Part shown: piece by piece, positions 1-7,774 of the stretch
Layout: the number at the start of each line of letters is the position of its first letter
Position numbering within the stretch: position 1 is the first letter of the stretch
Source of the DNA: an uncultured Oscillospiraceae bacterium
GTDB taxonomy: Bacteria > Bacillota > Clostridia > Oscillospirales > Oscillospiraceae
DNA: 9,786 nt
Direction: 5' to 3'
Assembly: GCA_910577915.1 (NCBI GenBank)
Contig: CAJTOM010000081.1
Span: 1 to 9,786 of the forward strand
The notes under the pieces: model-generated
Seen by the model: only the letters and a program-made list of their open reading frames with translations
Told to the model about the DNA's origin: nothing
The model's database searches: none
Translations under genes and position numbers: made by a program

Positions 1-47
1 AAGATGAAAATAAATCCCTTCCACTTAAATGTAACGTGTAGTGACAT
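1..47 (-). CDS. Start of small membrane/holin-like toxin-type ORF (truncated by window edge)
   Basis: Only the first 15 codons are visible: MSLHVTFKWKGFIFI, still open at the left edge. The start is an ATG at 47, placed by an unusually complete ribosome site (AAAGGAGGTGA, core GGAGG at 60-56, 8 nt before the ATG). The N-terminus has the form M-x-x-x-VTF followed by a hydrophobic stretch. From memory this resembles the small 'putative holin-like toxin' proteins of clostridia, which are single-helix membrane peptides often silenced by an antisense RNA. The gene has its own strong promoter and a long hairpin-rich leader, which also fits a type I toxin. The visible part is too short to prove a family, and a phage-derived holin or an unrelated small membrane protein is equally possible. 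The gene lies downstream of the tail-fibre-like gene on the same strand. Confidence 0.5.
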   Translation of the reverse strand, partial: MSLHVTFKWKGFIFI

Positions 48-207
48 GAGCCTCACCTCCTTTCGGAGGATGCAGCTGACCGCCTACCAGTTTTCGCGCC
101 TGCGCGAAAAGACCAAACACGCCGCTCGACGCGGCATCGTTTGGTACGCCCCGCAGCGCCCCAGGAACCCGCCTGAGCGGCCCCCTGTCCCCGGAAGATC
201 CGGGGAC
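48..207 (-). promoter_or_regulatory. Structured 5' leader of the small ORF
   Basis: Between the predicted transcription start (about 207) and the ATG at 47 the minus strand can fold into five successive hairpins. They are: a perfect 8-bp stem GTCCCCGG/CCGGGGAC at the very 5' end (207-187); CTCAGG/CCTGGG; CCAAAC/GTTTGG enclosing GCCGC/GCGGC; TTTTCGCG/CGCGAAAA with loop CAGG; and CCTCC-GAAA-GGAGG, which covers the Shine-Dalgarno core. A GC-rich 5' stem and a masked ribosome site are typical of translationally silenced type I toxin mRNAs. I checked by eye for SAM, TPP, cobalamin, lysine and M-box riboswitch signatures and saw no convincing match, although AGGTGAGGCTC near the start codon is reminiscent of the M-box. 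Confidence 0.6.
56..69 (-). promoter_or_regulatory. SD-sequestering hairpin with GAAA tetraloop
   Basis: On the minus strand CCTCC (69-65), GAAA (64-61) and GGAGG (60-56) form a 5-bp stem capped by a GNRA-type loop. The 3' arm is the Shine-Dalgarno core of the ORF starting at 47, so translation would need this stem to open. Confidence 0.65.
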
Positions 208-212
208 TTTTT
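187..212 (+). terminator. Intrinsic terminator-like hairpin on the plus strand
   Basis: A perfect stem GTCCCCGG (187-194), loop AAGAT, CCGGGGAC (200-207) is followed directly by TTTTT and then CATTTT. Read on the plus strand this is a textbook rho-independent terminator, yet no plus-strand gene lies upstream in the window. The same bases form the 5' stem and -10 region of the minus-strand transcript. It could end an antisense RNA that opposes the small ORF, or a transcript entering from the left. Confidence 0.6.
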
Positions 213-213
213 C

Positions 214-242
214 ATTTTACCGGATTTGCCGAATTTTGTCAA
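214..242 (-). promoter_or_regulatory. Consensus sigma-A promoter for the small left-edge gene
   Basis: The minus strand reads TTGACA (242-237), a 17-bp spacer, then TAAAAT (219-214). This is a perfect -35, optimal spacing and a 5/6 -10. Predicted start of transcription is about 207-208, at the base of the first leader hairpin. It is the best promoter match in the window. Confidence 0.8.
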
Positions 243-267
243 CGAAATCCAAATAAAAGTTCTTTTG

Positions 268-291
268 ATCCTTTTCTTTCAAGAAAAGGAT
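268..291 (-). terminator. Hairpin just after the tail-fibre-like gene
   Basis: An 11-bp perfect inverted repeat ATCCTTTTCTT/AAGAAAAGGAT lies 2 bp past the TAA stop at 294. On the minus strand it is followed by CAAAAGAACTTTTATTT, so the U-run is delayed. It is a plausible but weak terminator that separates this gene from the promoter at 214-242. Confidence 0.5.
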
Positions 292-293
292 GC

Positions 294-833
294 TTACCGA
301 AACGCGATGTAATAATACACCTTATTCCTCTGGTTCATCATGGGATAAAACTGCCCGCCCACATTCGGCACTCCGCCGGGGTTCTGAACGGTAAAGCCGT
401 TCTCCAGAAAGGTAACGCTGCTCAGCATGTTAGAGCTCCCCCTCATGTTTCCAACAATCGCGACCCCGCAGATGTCCTCGTTGTTGGCCTGCTCTCTCTG
501 GGCGGTGATGATGAGGAACTGGGGCTTGTAACCCAGCGTGATCGAGACCTTCTCGTCGTTGCCGTAGTACATGCCGATGGAATAGGGCAGGTTGCCGGGG
601 CAGTAGGCGCTGCCGGCGGTCTCCTGGGCGGCTTCGGCGGACTGCTGGGCCCGGTTGGCGGCGGCCATGGCGGCGTCAGCGCTGGCCTGAATCTGGTCCG
701 AGCGCTTGGAGGCGTCGCTGGCGGTCTTCTCCAGCCCGGCCTCCAGATTGCCGCACATGGCGTTGAAGTCGTCCATCATAATCCGGTCGGACTTTTCCCA
801 CTGAGGAAGGTGATAATTTTTCGTATAATGCAT
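294..833 (-). CDS. Phage tail-fibre-like protein, orphan
   Basis: This 179-aa protein has three visible parts. The N-terminus MHYTKNYHLPQWEKSDRI (1-18) and the following DDFN are typical of clostridial prophage tail-fibre or minor-structural ORFs, which commonly start with a 'Y-T-x-NY-x-LPxWE-x-xD' segment. Residues about 27-75 are Ala/Gln/Glu-rich and look like a trimeric coiled coil. Residues 84-179 look beta-rich (MYYGNDEKVSITLGYKP...), and the chain ends in YYYIAFR, like the receptor-side tip domains of such proteins. I placed the start at 833 and not at the ORF's first Met (935), because CAGGAGT lies just upstream and the extra 34 codons would run across an intergenic hairpin. No other phage structural gene is near. 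It may be a prophage remnant or a domesticated surface protein. The family assignment is from memory of similar sequences. Confidence 0.65.
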   Translation of the reverse strand: MHYTKNYHLPQWEKSDRIMMDDFNAMCGNLEAGLEKTASDASKRSDQIQASADAAMAAANRAQQSAEAAQETAGSAYCPGNLPYSIGMYYGNDEKVSITLGYKPQFLIITAQREQANNEDICGVAIVGNMRGSSNMLSSVTFLENGFTVQNPGGVPNVGGQFYPMMNQRNKVYYYIAFR

Positions 834-868
834 ACTCTGTACTCCTGTCTGTATTTTTTCTGTCCCGG

Positions 869-898
869 AAAAACCGTTACACATAGGCTGTGTAACGG
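869..898 (-). terminator. Hairpin plus U-run upstream of the tail-like gene (terminator or attenuator)
   Basis: A perfect 10-bp stem CCGTTACACA/TGTGTAACGG with a 5-nt loop (898-874) is followed on the minus strand by TTTTT (873-869). It sits only about 35 bp before the start at 833, so it could terminate or attenuate transcription entering that gene. Confidence 0.6.
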
Positions 899-924
899 CC
901 AAAAGTTGCATGGAGCTGTGCAAC
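876..924. repeat. Tandem related dyads GTTRCACAG...
   Basis: Two adjacent imperfectly repeated palindromes occur. On the minus strand one reads GTTGCACAGCTCCATGCAAC (924-905). The next (896-876) has the same half-site GTTACACAGC and ends TGTGTAAC. They are 8 bp apart. A further single GTTGCACAG lies at 1025-1017. They could be operator sites for a dimeric regulator or simply tandem RNA hairpins. Confidence 0.5.
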
Positions 925-935
925 GTCAAAATCAC

Positions 936-956
936 AAAAAATCAGGGAATCTTCCC
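936..956 (-). terminator. Short terminator-like hairpin
   Basis: The minus strand has GGGA-AGAT-TCCC (extendable to GGGAA/TTCCC) at 956-945, followed by TGATTTTTT (U-run 941-936). The stem is short, so it may only back up the stronger hairpin at 967-1011. Confidence 0.35.
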
Positions 957-966
957 GGTGAAGCCG

Positions 967-1011
967 AAAAAATGAAGGGCAAGACAGACCGCTGCGGTCT
1001 GCCTTGCCCTT
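967..1011 (-). terminator. Strong rho-independent terminator at the end of the operon
   Basis: AAGGGCAAG (975-983) and CAGACCG (985-991) pair with CGGTCTG (995-1001) and CTTGCCCTT (1003-1011). Only one A/C mismatch interrupts about 16 bp, and the loop has 3 nt. On the minus strand the stem is followed by CATTTTTT (U-run 972-967). It lies 65 bp past the stop of the membrane protein gene and probably ends transcription from the right. Confidence 0.8.
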
Positions 1012-1075
1012 TTGTTCTGTGCAACCCACTATGACACCTTCAAGGGGCGTGTCCGTGGAGGAGAATTGCAAATGA

Positions 1076-1681
1076 TCAGTTCTCCCTCCCAAAGTGCCTG
1101 TATGCCAGTACACCAACCGGCAGAAAGTATGCACACCACGCGACCAGCGCAGCGGCGCCCCCGCTGCTTGCCCGTCCGTCCGACAAACCGGCGAACGCAC
1201 CGGTCATCGGCATGATAAAACAGCTGAAAAAGAAAAGCCCGTGGATCACCAATAGCGCTCTCATCCACCTGTCCTCTCTGCTGTCCCCTCGGACGGACAG
1301 GCCCAGGAAAAACGTGGAGAGGGCCATCATTCCATACCCCAGCAGATCATAGTTGAACATGAGCCCCCCTCTTTGAAAATCCAGGATACTCTGCGCCTGT
1401 TCGTTCAGCCCGCCTAAGCGAACGCTTGTTGTCTGCGCAAAATATACCAGAAAAATCAATACCGCATAGACAACCGCAAAGGCCATCCCGGTATTTGCGG
1501 CCACACGCCGGCTTTCGTCACTTTCATAGTGCAGTCCTGCCGCCAGCATAAGATACCCAATGGGCAGAAGCATACATACGAAGTATGCGCCAAAGGGAAA
1601 GTCAGCGATCAAGCAGACCGCAAAAAGAAATACCGCTGCTGTAACGATCCCTGCGCCGATTCTTGGTATTGTCCTGTTCAT
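1076..1681 (-). CDS. Six-helix integral membrane protein of unknown function
   Basis: This 201-aa, strongly hydrophobic protein has about six predicted transmembrane segments near residues 10-28, 31-51, 64-83, 111-130, 141-163 and 174-195. No catalytic motif or signal peptide was recognised. The helix pattern and the 'YDLLGYGMMALSTFFLGLSV' segment recall DUF4386-type membrane proteins, but this is only a resemblance. The start at 1681 was chosen because AAGGA lies about 7 nt upstream and the protein then begins directly with MNRTIPRIG; the longer reading from 1783 would run through the hairpin at 1735-1766. It is co-directional with tex, 98 bp downstream of it, and is followed by the strong terminator at 967-1011. 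Its coding sequence is visibly less GC-rich than tex, so it may have joined the operon separately. Confidence 0.75.
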   Translation of the reverse strand: MNRTIPRIGAGIVTAAVFLFAVCLIADFPFGAYFVCMLLPIGYLMLAAGLHYESDESRRVAANTGMAFAVVYAVLIFLVYFAQTTSVRLGGLNEQAQSILDFQRGGLMFNYDLLGYGMMALSTFFLGLSVRGDSREDRWMRALLVIHGLFFFSCFIMPMTGAFAGLSDGRASSGGAAALVAWCAYFLPVGVLAYRHFGREN

Positions 1682-1734
1682 TCTGTCCTTCCCCACAAAT
1701 ATGAATTTGCTGGTCCCGTTCATTGTAAAGCAAC

Positions 1735-1766
1735 ACCCGCCGAAAAGCAGCCTCCTCCCGGCGGGT
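1735..1766 (-). terminator. Stem-loop between tex and the membrane protein gene
   Basis: ACCCGCCG (1735-1742) and CGGCGGGT (1759-1766) form a perfect 8-bp stem with a 16-nt loop. On the minus strand the following bases are GTTGCTTTAC, which is not a proper U-run. It may partly terminate tex transcripts or protect their 3' end, so some read-through into the membrane protein gene is likely. Confidence 0.35.
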
Positions 1767-1779
1767 ATCAACGTTTGCT

Positions 1780-3936
<2,157 letters not shown>

Positions 3937-3948
3937 GGGCGTCCTCTC

Positions 3949-4494
3949 TTACTCGTTGACAATGCCGATCTGGCACATCTTCATGGCCTCCAGGGCGTTT
4001 TTGTGGCCTGCGGGGCTCACCCCGGCGCAGCAGGCCGCGTCCACCCGGATGGGCACCTCCGGCAGGAAGGCCTTGAGCACCAGGGCGTTGGAGATCACGC
4101 AGATGTCGGTGCACAGCCCCGCCAGCTCGACGGCCTCGATGGGCGTCTCCCGGTGCAGCTCCAGCAGCTGCTGGGCCAGGTCCCGGCTGCCGAAGGTGGA
4201 CTTGGTGAGGTAGAGCACGCTAAGGCTGCGCCCCGCCCGCTCCGTCAGTGCCTCGTGGACTGCGGGGGCCACGCGCCAGCCGGCGGTGCCCTGGATGCAG
4301 TGCGCGACCGGCAGGATCCGGCCCTCCTGGGTCTCCAGATAGTCGGCGAAGTGGGTGTCCTGGGTGGCGTAGACCGGGCCGTCCCAGGTCCGGATTTTCT
4401 CCGCCACGCCGGGCACGATCCCAACGGCCTCCGGGGTGCCCAGAGCGCCGTCGATAAAGTCGTTCTGCATGTCGATGACAACTAAAACCTTCAT
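3949..4494 (-). CDS. Nicotinamidase-like cysteine hydrolase (isochorismatase family)
   Basis: This 181-aa protein has the full catalytic triad of the family: Asp8 in VVIDMQNDF, Lys98 in TKSTFGS, and nucleophile Cys128 in ELAGLCTDICV. Possible metal ligands Asp46 and His48 (TQDTH) and His65 (AHCIQGTAGW) match the pattern of PncA-type nicotinamidases, which deamidate nicotinamide to nicotinic acid in NAD salvage. Other members act on isochorismate or small amides, so the substrate is inferred. The start ATG at 4494 follows AGGAG. That ribosome site overlaps the TAG stop of the upstream phosphatase gene, which suggests translational coupling. Tex starts 12 bp downstream. Confidence 0.88.
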   Translation of the reverse strand: MKVLVVIDMQNDFIDGALGTPEAVGIVPGVAEKIRTWDGPVYATQDTHFADYLETQEGRILPVAHCIQGTAGWRVAPAVHEALTERAGRSLSVLYLTKSTFGSRDLAQQLLELHRETPIEAVELAGLCTDICVISNALVLKAFLPEVPIRVDAACCAGVSPAGHKNALEAMKMCQIGIVNE

Positions 4495-4502
4495 ATTGTC
4501 TC

Positions 4503-5078
4503 CTATTGCTTGAAAATTTTCTCCACATGGACGCGCTCCGTCCTGGAGAGGTATCGCGTCCCCTCAAAATCCAGCTCCACCACGAAGGGCATCCAGTCGA
4601 TAACACGCAGGAAGCTGTCGCAGTTCCAGGAGGGATCGTAATAGTTCAAAATGGTACTGAGGGCGGTGCCGTGGGTGCCGATGACCACCGTCCTGTCCCG
4701 CTCTGCCGTCAGGATGTCCGTTAGGGCGGCGATGTTCCGCTCCTGGACGGCACGCAGGCACTCCCCGCCGGGCTCGTGCCAGTCGAAATCCGCCCAGCGC
4801 TTCCGGAACAGCTCCCGAACGTTGCCGCCGGGGGCGGCCTCCCGCTCCCGCAGGCGCTCGTCGGTGCGGATGGGCAGGCCGAAGTGCTCCGCCGCCTCCC
4901 GGATGGTGTCCATACTGCGGCGGTAAGGGCTGCACCAGAAGGCGTCCACAGGCTTGTCCCGGAGGAAGTCCAGGACGATCCGCCGGTCCTCCATGGCCTC
5001 GGCGGTGAGCCCCCGTTCCCGGTCGGACCCGCCGCGGTAGTCGGGCTGGGCGTGGCGGACGAAATAGATGGTGGTCAT
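4503..5078 (-). CDS. Histidine phosphatase (phosphoglycerate mutase-like) family protein
   Basis: This 191-aa protein carries the superfamily's phosphate pocket: Arg8-His9 in FVRHAQPDY (His9 is the phosphorylated nucleophile), Arg53/Arg54 in CSPYRRSMDT, and the second His136 in VIGTHGTAL. A likely acid is Glu78 or Glu80 in RLREREAAPGG. Residue 10 is Ala where many members have Gly (RHG), a common and tolerated variant. The substrate cannot be read from sequence; members hydrolyse sugar phosphates, nucleotides, cofactor precursors or phosphoproteins. The start at 5078 has AGAGGGAG about 7 nt upstream, which overlaps the end of the Nudix gene. The gap to that gene is 12 bp and to the next gene 8 bp, so it is an internal operon gene. 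Confidence 0.93.
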   Translation of the reverse strand: MTTIYFVRHAQPDYRGGSDRERGLTAEAMEDRRIVLDFLRDKPVDAFWCSPYRRSMDTIREAAEHFGLPIRTDERLREREAAPGGNVRELFRKRWADFDWHEPGGECLRAVQERNIAALTDILTAERDRTVVIGTHGTALSTILNYYDPSWNCDSFLRVIDWMPFVVELDFEGTRYLSRTERVHVEKIFKQ

Positions 5079-5090
5079 AGGCCGCTCCCT

Positions 5091-5567
5091 CTAATCGGTA
5101 GAAATGAAGTGCTTGATGGGACCGTCCAGGCAATGAATTTCTTCCCTGAGAAACCGGGGATAGATCGTAAGCGCCTGGAGCGCTTCTATCGGCGTCCAGC
5201 CAAGGACCACGCTGCCGCTGTCCCTGTCCGGGACAAACACGCCGCTGTCAGGCAGCGCGGCGGCGTCCTCCAGTTCGATCAGGTAGTAAAAGGCGATGGT
5301 ATGGGTCTGCCTGTCCTTCCACGCCCAAAAGGACTCCTCGCTCCACAGCAGACGCCGGCATCTGATTGATGCGCCGGTCTCCTCCCTGTATTCCCGCGCC
5401 AGGCCGTCCTCCAGTGTCTCCCCGATCCGAATATGGCCTCCGGGAAGCGCATAGGCATCGCCGTCCGCGTCCCGCTGCAAAAATATCCTCCCGTCCCTGA
5501 CCAGGACCCCCGCGGCTCTGAGTCCGACAATATGCGCTCCCGTCTGAAACAGCCAGTCTCCCGCCAT
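5091..5567 (-). CDS. Nudix hydrolase
   Basis: This 158-aa protein contains a complete Nudix box at residues 44-66: G-x5-E50-x7-R58-E59-x2-E62-E63-x-G65. The usual strand LRAAGVLVRDGRIFLQRD precedes it and PGG comes just before the box. The enzymes use Mg2+ to cleave nucleoside diphosphate-X compounds. The specificity here is unknown, with nucleotide pool clean-up or NAD/ADP-ribose turnover as possibilities given the neighbouring nicotinamidase-like gene. The start at 5567 has GGAGGAG 8 nt upstream. The gap from the DUF1846 gene is 17 bp. The coding sequence looks slightly less GC-rich than its neighbours. Confidence 0.93.
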   Translation of the reverse strand: MAGDWLFQTGAHIVGLRAAGVLVRDGRIFLQRDADGDAYALPGGHIRIGETLEDGLAREYREETGASIRCRRLLWSEESFWAWKDRQTHTIAFYYLIELEDAAALPDSGVFVPDRDSGSVVLGWTPIEALQALTIYPRFLREEIHCLDGPIKHFISTD

Positions 5568-5584
5568 CTCCGTTTCTCCTCCGA

Positions 5585-7069
5585 TTACTTATAGTACAGC
5601 CGCTGCCGCTCGTACTTGGCCTCGTAGCTCACGTGCATCCCCAGGCGCTTGTAGAGGTTTTCGTCCACGTCGCTGAGCACCACCGTGAAGTGGGCCCCGC
5701 AGCCCTTGAGCTTGGGCAGCTGCCTCTGGGCCAGGTCGGCGATGGGGTTCGTGAGGGCGCTGACGCAGAGGGCGATAAGCACCTCGTCGCTGTGGAGCCG
5801 GGGGTTCTTGTTGCCCAGGCTGCCGGTCTTCAGCCGGCAGATGGGCTCCAGCACCTGGGTGGAGATGAGATCCAGCTCCTGGTCGATGCCCCCCAGGGCC
5901 TTCAGGGCGTTGAGCAGCAGAGACGCGGAGGCCCCCAGCTGGTCGCTGGTCTTGCCGGTGATGACCCGGCCGCCGGGCAGCACCAGGGCCCCGGCGGGTG
6001 CGCCGGTGGCGGCCTCCTTCTCCAGGGACGCGGCCACGGCGGGGAAGATGGCCGGCGTCACGCCGGCGTGCTTCATCAGCAGCTCCAGCTTGTAGACCAC
6101 CTCCCGGTCCACCGTGCCCCGCAGACAGCCCGTCAGGGCGGCGTAATACCGCCGCAGAATCTCCATGTGGGACGCCTCCCGGCAGACCTCGTCGTCCACG
6201 ATGCAGCTGCCCACCATGTTGACCCCCATGTCCGTGGGGGACTGGTAGGGGCACTGGCCCAGAATGGACTCGAAGATGGTCCGCAGCACGGGGAACACCT
6301 CCACGTCCCGGTTGTAGTTGACGGTGGTGATCCCGTAGGCCTCCAGGTGGAAGGGGTCGATCATGTTCACGTCGTTGAGGTCGGCGGTGGCGGCCTCGTA
6401 GGCCAGGTTCACCGGGTGGTCCAGGGGCAGATTCCACACGGGGAAGGTCTCGAACTTGGCGTAGCCCGCCTTCCGGCCCCGGCGGTGCTCGTGGTAGAGC
6501 TGGCTGAGGCAGGTCGCCATCTTCCCGCTGCCGGGGCCGGGGGCGGTGACCACCACCAGGGGCCGGCTGGTCTCGATGTAGTCGTTGCGGCCGTAGCCCG
6601 CCTCGCTGACAATCAGCTCCACGTTGTGGGGATACCCCGCAATGGGGTAGTGGCGGAAGGTCCGCACCCCCAGGGCGTTCAGGCGCTTCAAAAAGGCGTC
6701 CGCCGCCGGCTGGCCGCTGTACTGGGTGACCACCACGCTGCCCACATACAGCTCCATGGCCCGAAACTCGTCGATGAGCCGCAGCACGTCCTCCTCGTAG
6801 GGGATGCCCAGATCCCCCCGGACCTTGTTCTTCTCGATGTCCCCGGCGCAGATGGCCACCACGATCTCCACATCGTCCTTCAGCTGCTGGAGCATGCGCA
6901 CCTTGCTGTCCGGCTCGAACCCCGGCAGCACCCTGGCGGCGTGGTAGTCGTCGAAGAGCTTCCCGCCGAACTCCAGGTACAGCTTGCCTCCAAACTGCCC
7001 GATCCGCTCCCGTATATGGGCGGACTGGGTTTCGATATACCTCCGGTTGTCGTACCCGACCTTCACCAT
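5585..7069 (-). CDS. DUF1846 (UPF0371) family protein
   Basis: The 494-aa length is that of the DUF1846/UPF0371 family, which is widespread in Firmicutes and Actinobacteria and has no agreed function. Recognisable family features are the N-terminus VGYDNRRYIETQSAHIRERI, the segment EFGGKLFDDYHAARVLPGF (33-51), and the Gly-rich loop VVTAPGPGSGKMATCLSQLYHE (173-194). In that loop APGPGSGK (176-183) resembles a nucleotide-binding P-loop. Further conserved-looking stretches are FPVWNLPLDHPVNLAYEAATADL (209-231) and MVGSCIVDDEVCREAS (285-300). The start at 7069 has GAGGGAGAGAG upstream. It sits 35 bp after the uracil-DNA glycosylase gene and 17 bp before the Nudix gene. ATP or GTP use is an inference from the loop alone. 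Confidence 0.92.
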   Translation of the reverse strand: MVKVGYDNRRYIETQSAHIRERIGQFGGKLYLEFGGKLFDDYHAARVLPGFEPDSKVRMLQQLKDDVEIVVAICAGDIEKNKVRGDLGIPYEEDVLRLIDEFRAMELYVGSVVVTQYSGQPAADAFLKRLNALGVRTFRHYPIAGYPHNVELIVSEAGYGRNDYIETSRPLVVVTAPGPGSGKMATCLSQLYHEHRRGRKAGYAKFETFPVWNLPLDHPVNLAYEAATADLNDVNMIDPFHLEAYGITTVNYNRDVEVFPVLRTIFESILGQCPYQSPTDMGVNMVGSCIVDDEVCREASHMEILRRYYAALTGCLRGTVDREVVYKLELLMKHAGVTPAIFPAVAASLEKEAATGAPAGALVLPGGRVITGKTSDQLGASASLLLNALKALGGIDQELDLISTQVLEPICRLKTGSLGNKNPRLHSDEVLIALCVSALTNPIADLAQRQLPKLKGCGAHFTVVLSDVDENLYKRLGMHVSYEAKYERQRLYYK

Positions 7070-7104
7070 AGCTTACTCTCTCCCTCTTGTAGTTTGCGCC
7101 CCTG

Positions 7105-7689
7105 TCACCAGGGCCGGTTCAGCTCCGTTCTCTCGCACACACGTCCGATCTCCCGCTGGAGGCTCTTCAGATCATCAAAGGTCTCCGGCCGCTTGCCGGG
7201 GTCCCGCAGCAGGGCGGAGGGGTGGTAGAGGGCCGTCATGCGCATGCCGTCCACATCGAACCACACGCCGTGGTCCTTGGTGATGCGGAACTTGGGGTCG
7301 ATCAGGCGCATGGCGGCGATCCGGCCCAGACACACCAGGATTTTGGGGCGGATCAGCGCCATCTGGCGGCGCAGATAGCCGATGCAGGCGTCCTGCTCCA
7401 CGTTCATGGGGTCCCGGTTGTTGGGCGGGCGGCACTTGACGATATTGGCGATGTAAACCTTGGTCCGGTCCAGGCCGATGATGGCCAGCATGTCGTCCAG
7501 CAGCATGCCGGCCTTGCCCACAAAGGGGATGCCCTGCTGGTCCTCGTTGGCGCCGGGGCCCTCGCCCACCAGCAGTATTTCGGCCTGGGGGTTCCCCACG
7601 CCGAAAACCACATGACGCCGGGTCTGGCTCAGAGCGCACTCACGGCAGTCCATGCACTCCCTGGTCAGGCTCTCCCAGTTGTCCTGCAC
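7105..7689 (-). CDS. Uracil-DNA glycosylase, family 4-like (Fe-S)
   Basis: This 194-aa protein has the family-4 active-site motif GEGPGANEDQQGIPFVGKAG (43-62) and the second motif HPSALLRDP (156-164). Four cysteines are placed as in the iron-sulfur enzymes: Cys15 and Cys18 (C-x2-C), Cys86 (KCRPPNNRDP) and Cys102 (x15 apart). It removes uracil from DNA, which starts base-excision repair of deaminated cytosine. The start is a GTG at 7689, chosen because AGGAGGTGA lies at ideal spacing just upstream and the N-terminus then begins MQDNWESLTRECMDC. It appears to be the first gene of the minus-strand operon, divergent from the CmpB-like gene 85 bp away. Confidence 0.94.
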   Translation of the reverse strand: MQDNWESLTRECMDCRECALSQTRRHVVFGVGNPQAEILLVGEGPGANEDQQGIPFVGKAGMLLDDMLAIIGLDRTKVYIANIVKCRPPNNRDPMNVEQDACIGYLRRQMALIRPKILVCLGRIAAMRLIDPKFRITKDHGVWFDVDGMRMTALYHPSALLRDPGKRPETFDDLKSLQREIGRVCERTELNRPW

Positions 7690-7774
7690 AACGTCACCTC
7701 CTGTATATTCGCGGCGGGAGCGGGGATGCTAGGGAAACACTGCATCAATCCCGTACACAGAAAGGAGCCCTTCC
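7690..7774. other. Divergent intergenic region
   Basis: This 85-bp spacer separates two divergent genes and holds both ribosome sites (AGGAGG for the glycosylase, AAAGGAG for the CmpB-like gene). No convincing promoter was found. On the plus strand TTGTCC at 7679-7684 with TATATT about 19 bp later is the best, poor, candidate. The operon promoter may be non-canonical. Confidence 0.4.

Noticed and set aside
84..137. 17-codon upstream ORF in the leader of the small gene (minus strand)
   Set aside because: There is an ATG and an in-frame TAG but no Shine-Dalgarno, and the codons are fully accounted for by two RNA stems.
48..207. M-box (Mg2+) riboswitch in the left-edge leader
   Set aside because: Only short strings (AGGTGAGGCTC, ATGCAGCTG-like) resemble it; the order of elements is wrong and the start codon lies inside what would be the conserved core.
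4..312. Plus-strand open frame of 102 codons at the left edge
   Set aside because: No ribosome site. It runs through the hairpins and across the promoter of the minus-strand small gene, and its protein has no recognisable feature.
5633..7228. Long plus-strand open frame (531 codons) opposite the DUF1846 gene
   Set aside because: Antisense shadow of a well-recognised gene; composition is biased and it resembles no family.
7679..7705. Plus-strand promoter TTGTCC ... TATATT for the CmpB-like gene
   Set aside because: The -35 is only 4/6 and the spacer is about 19-20 bp, so I do not call it.
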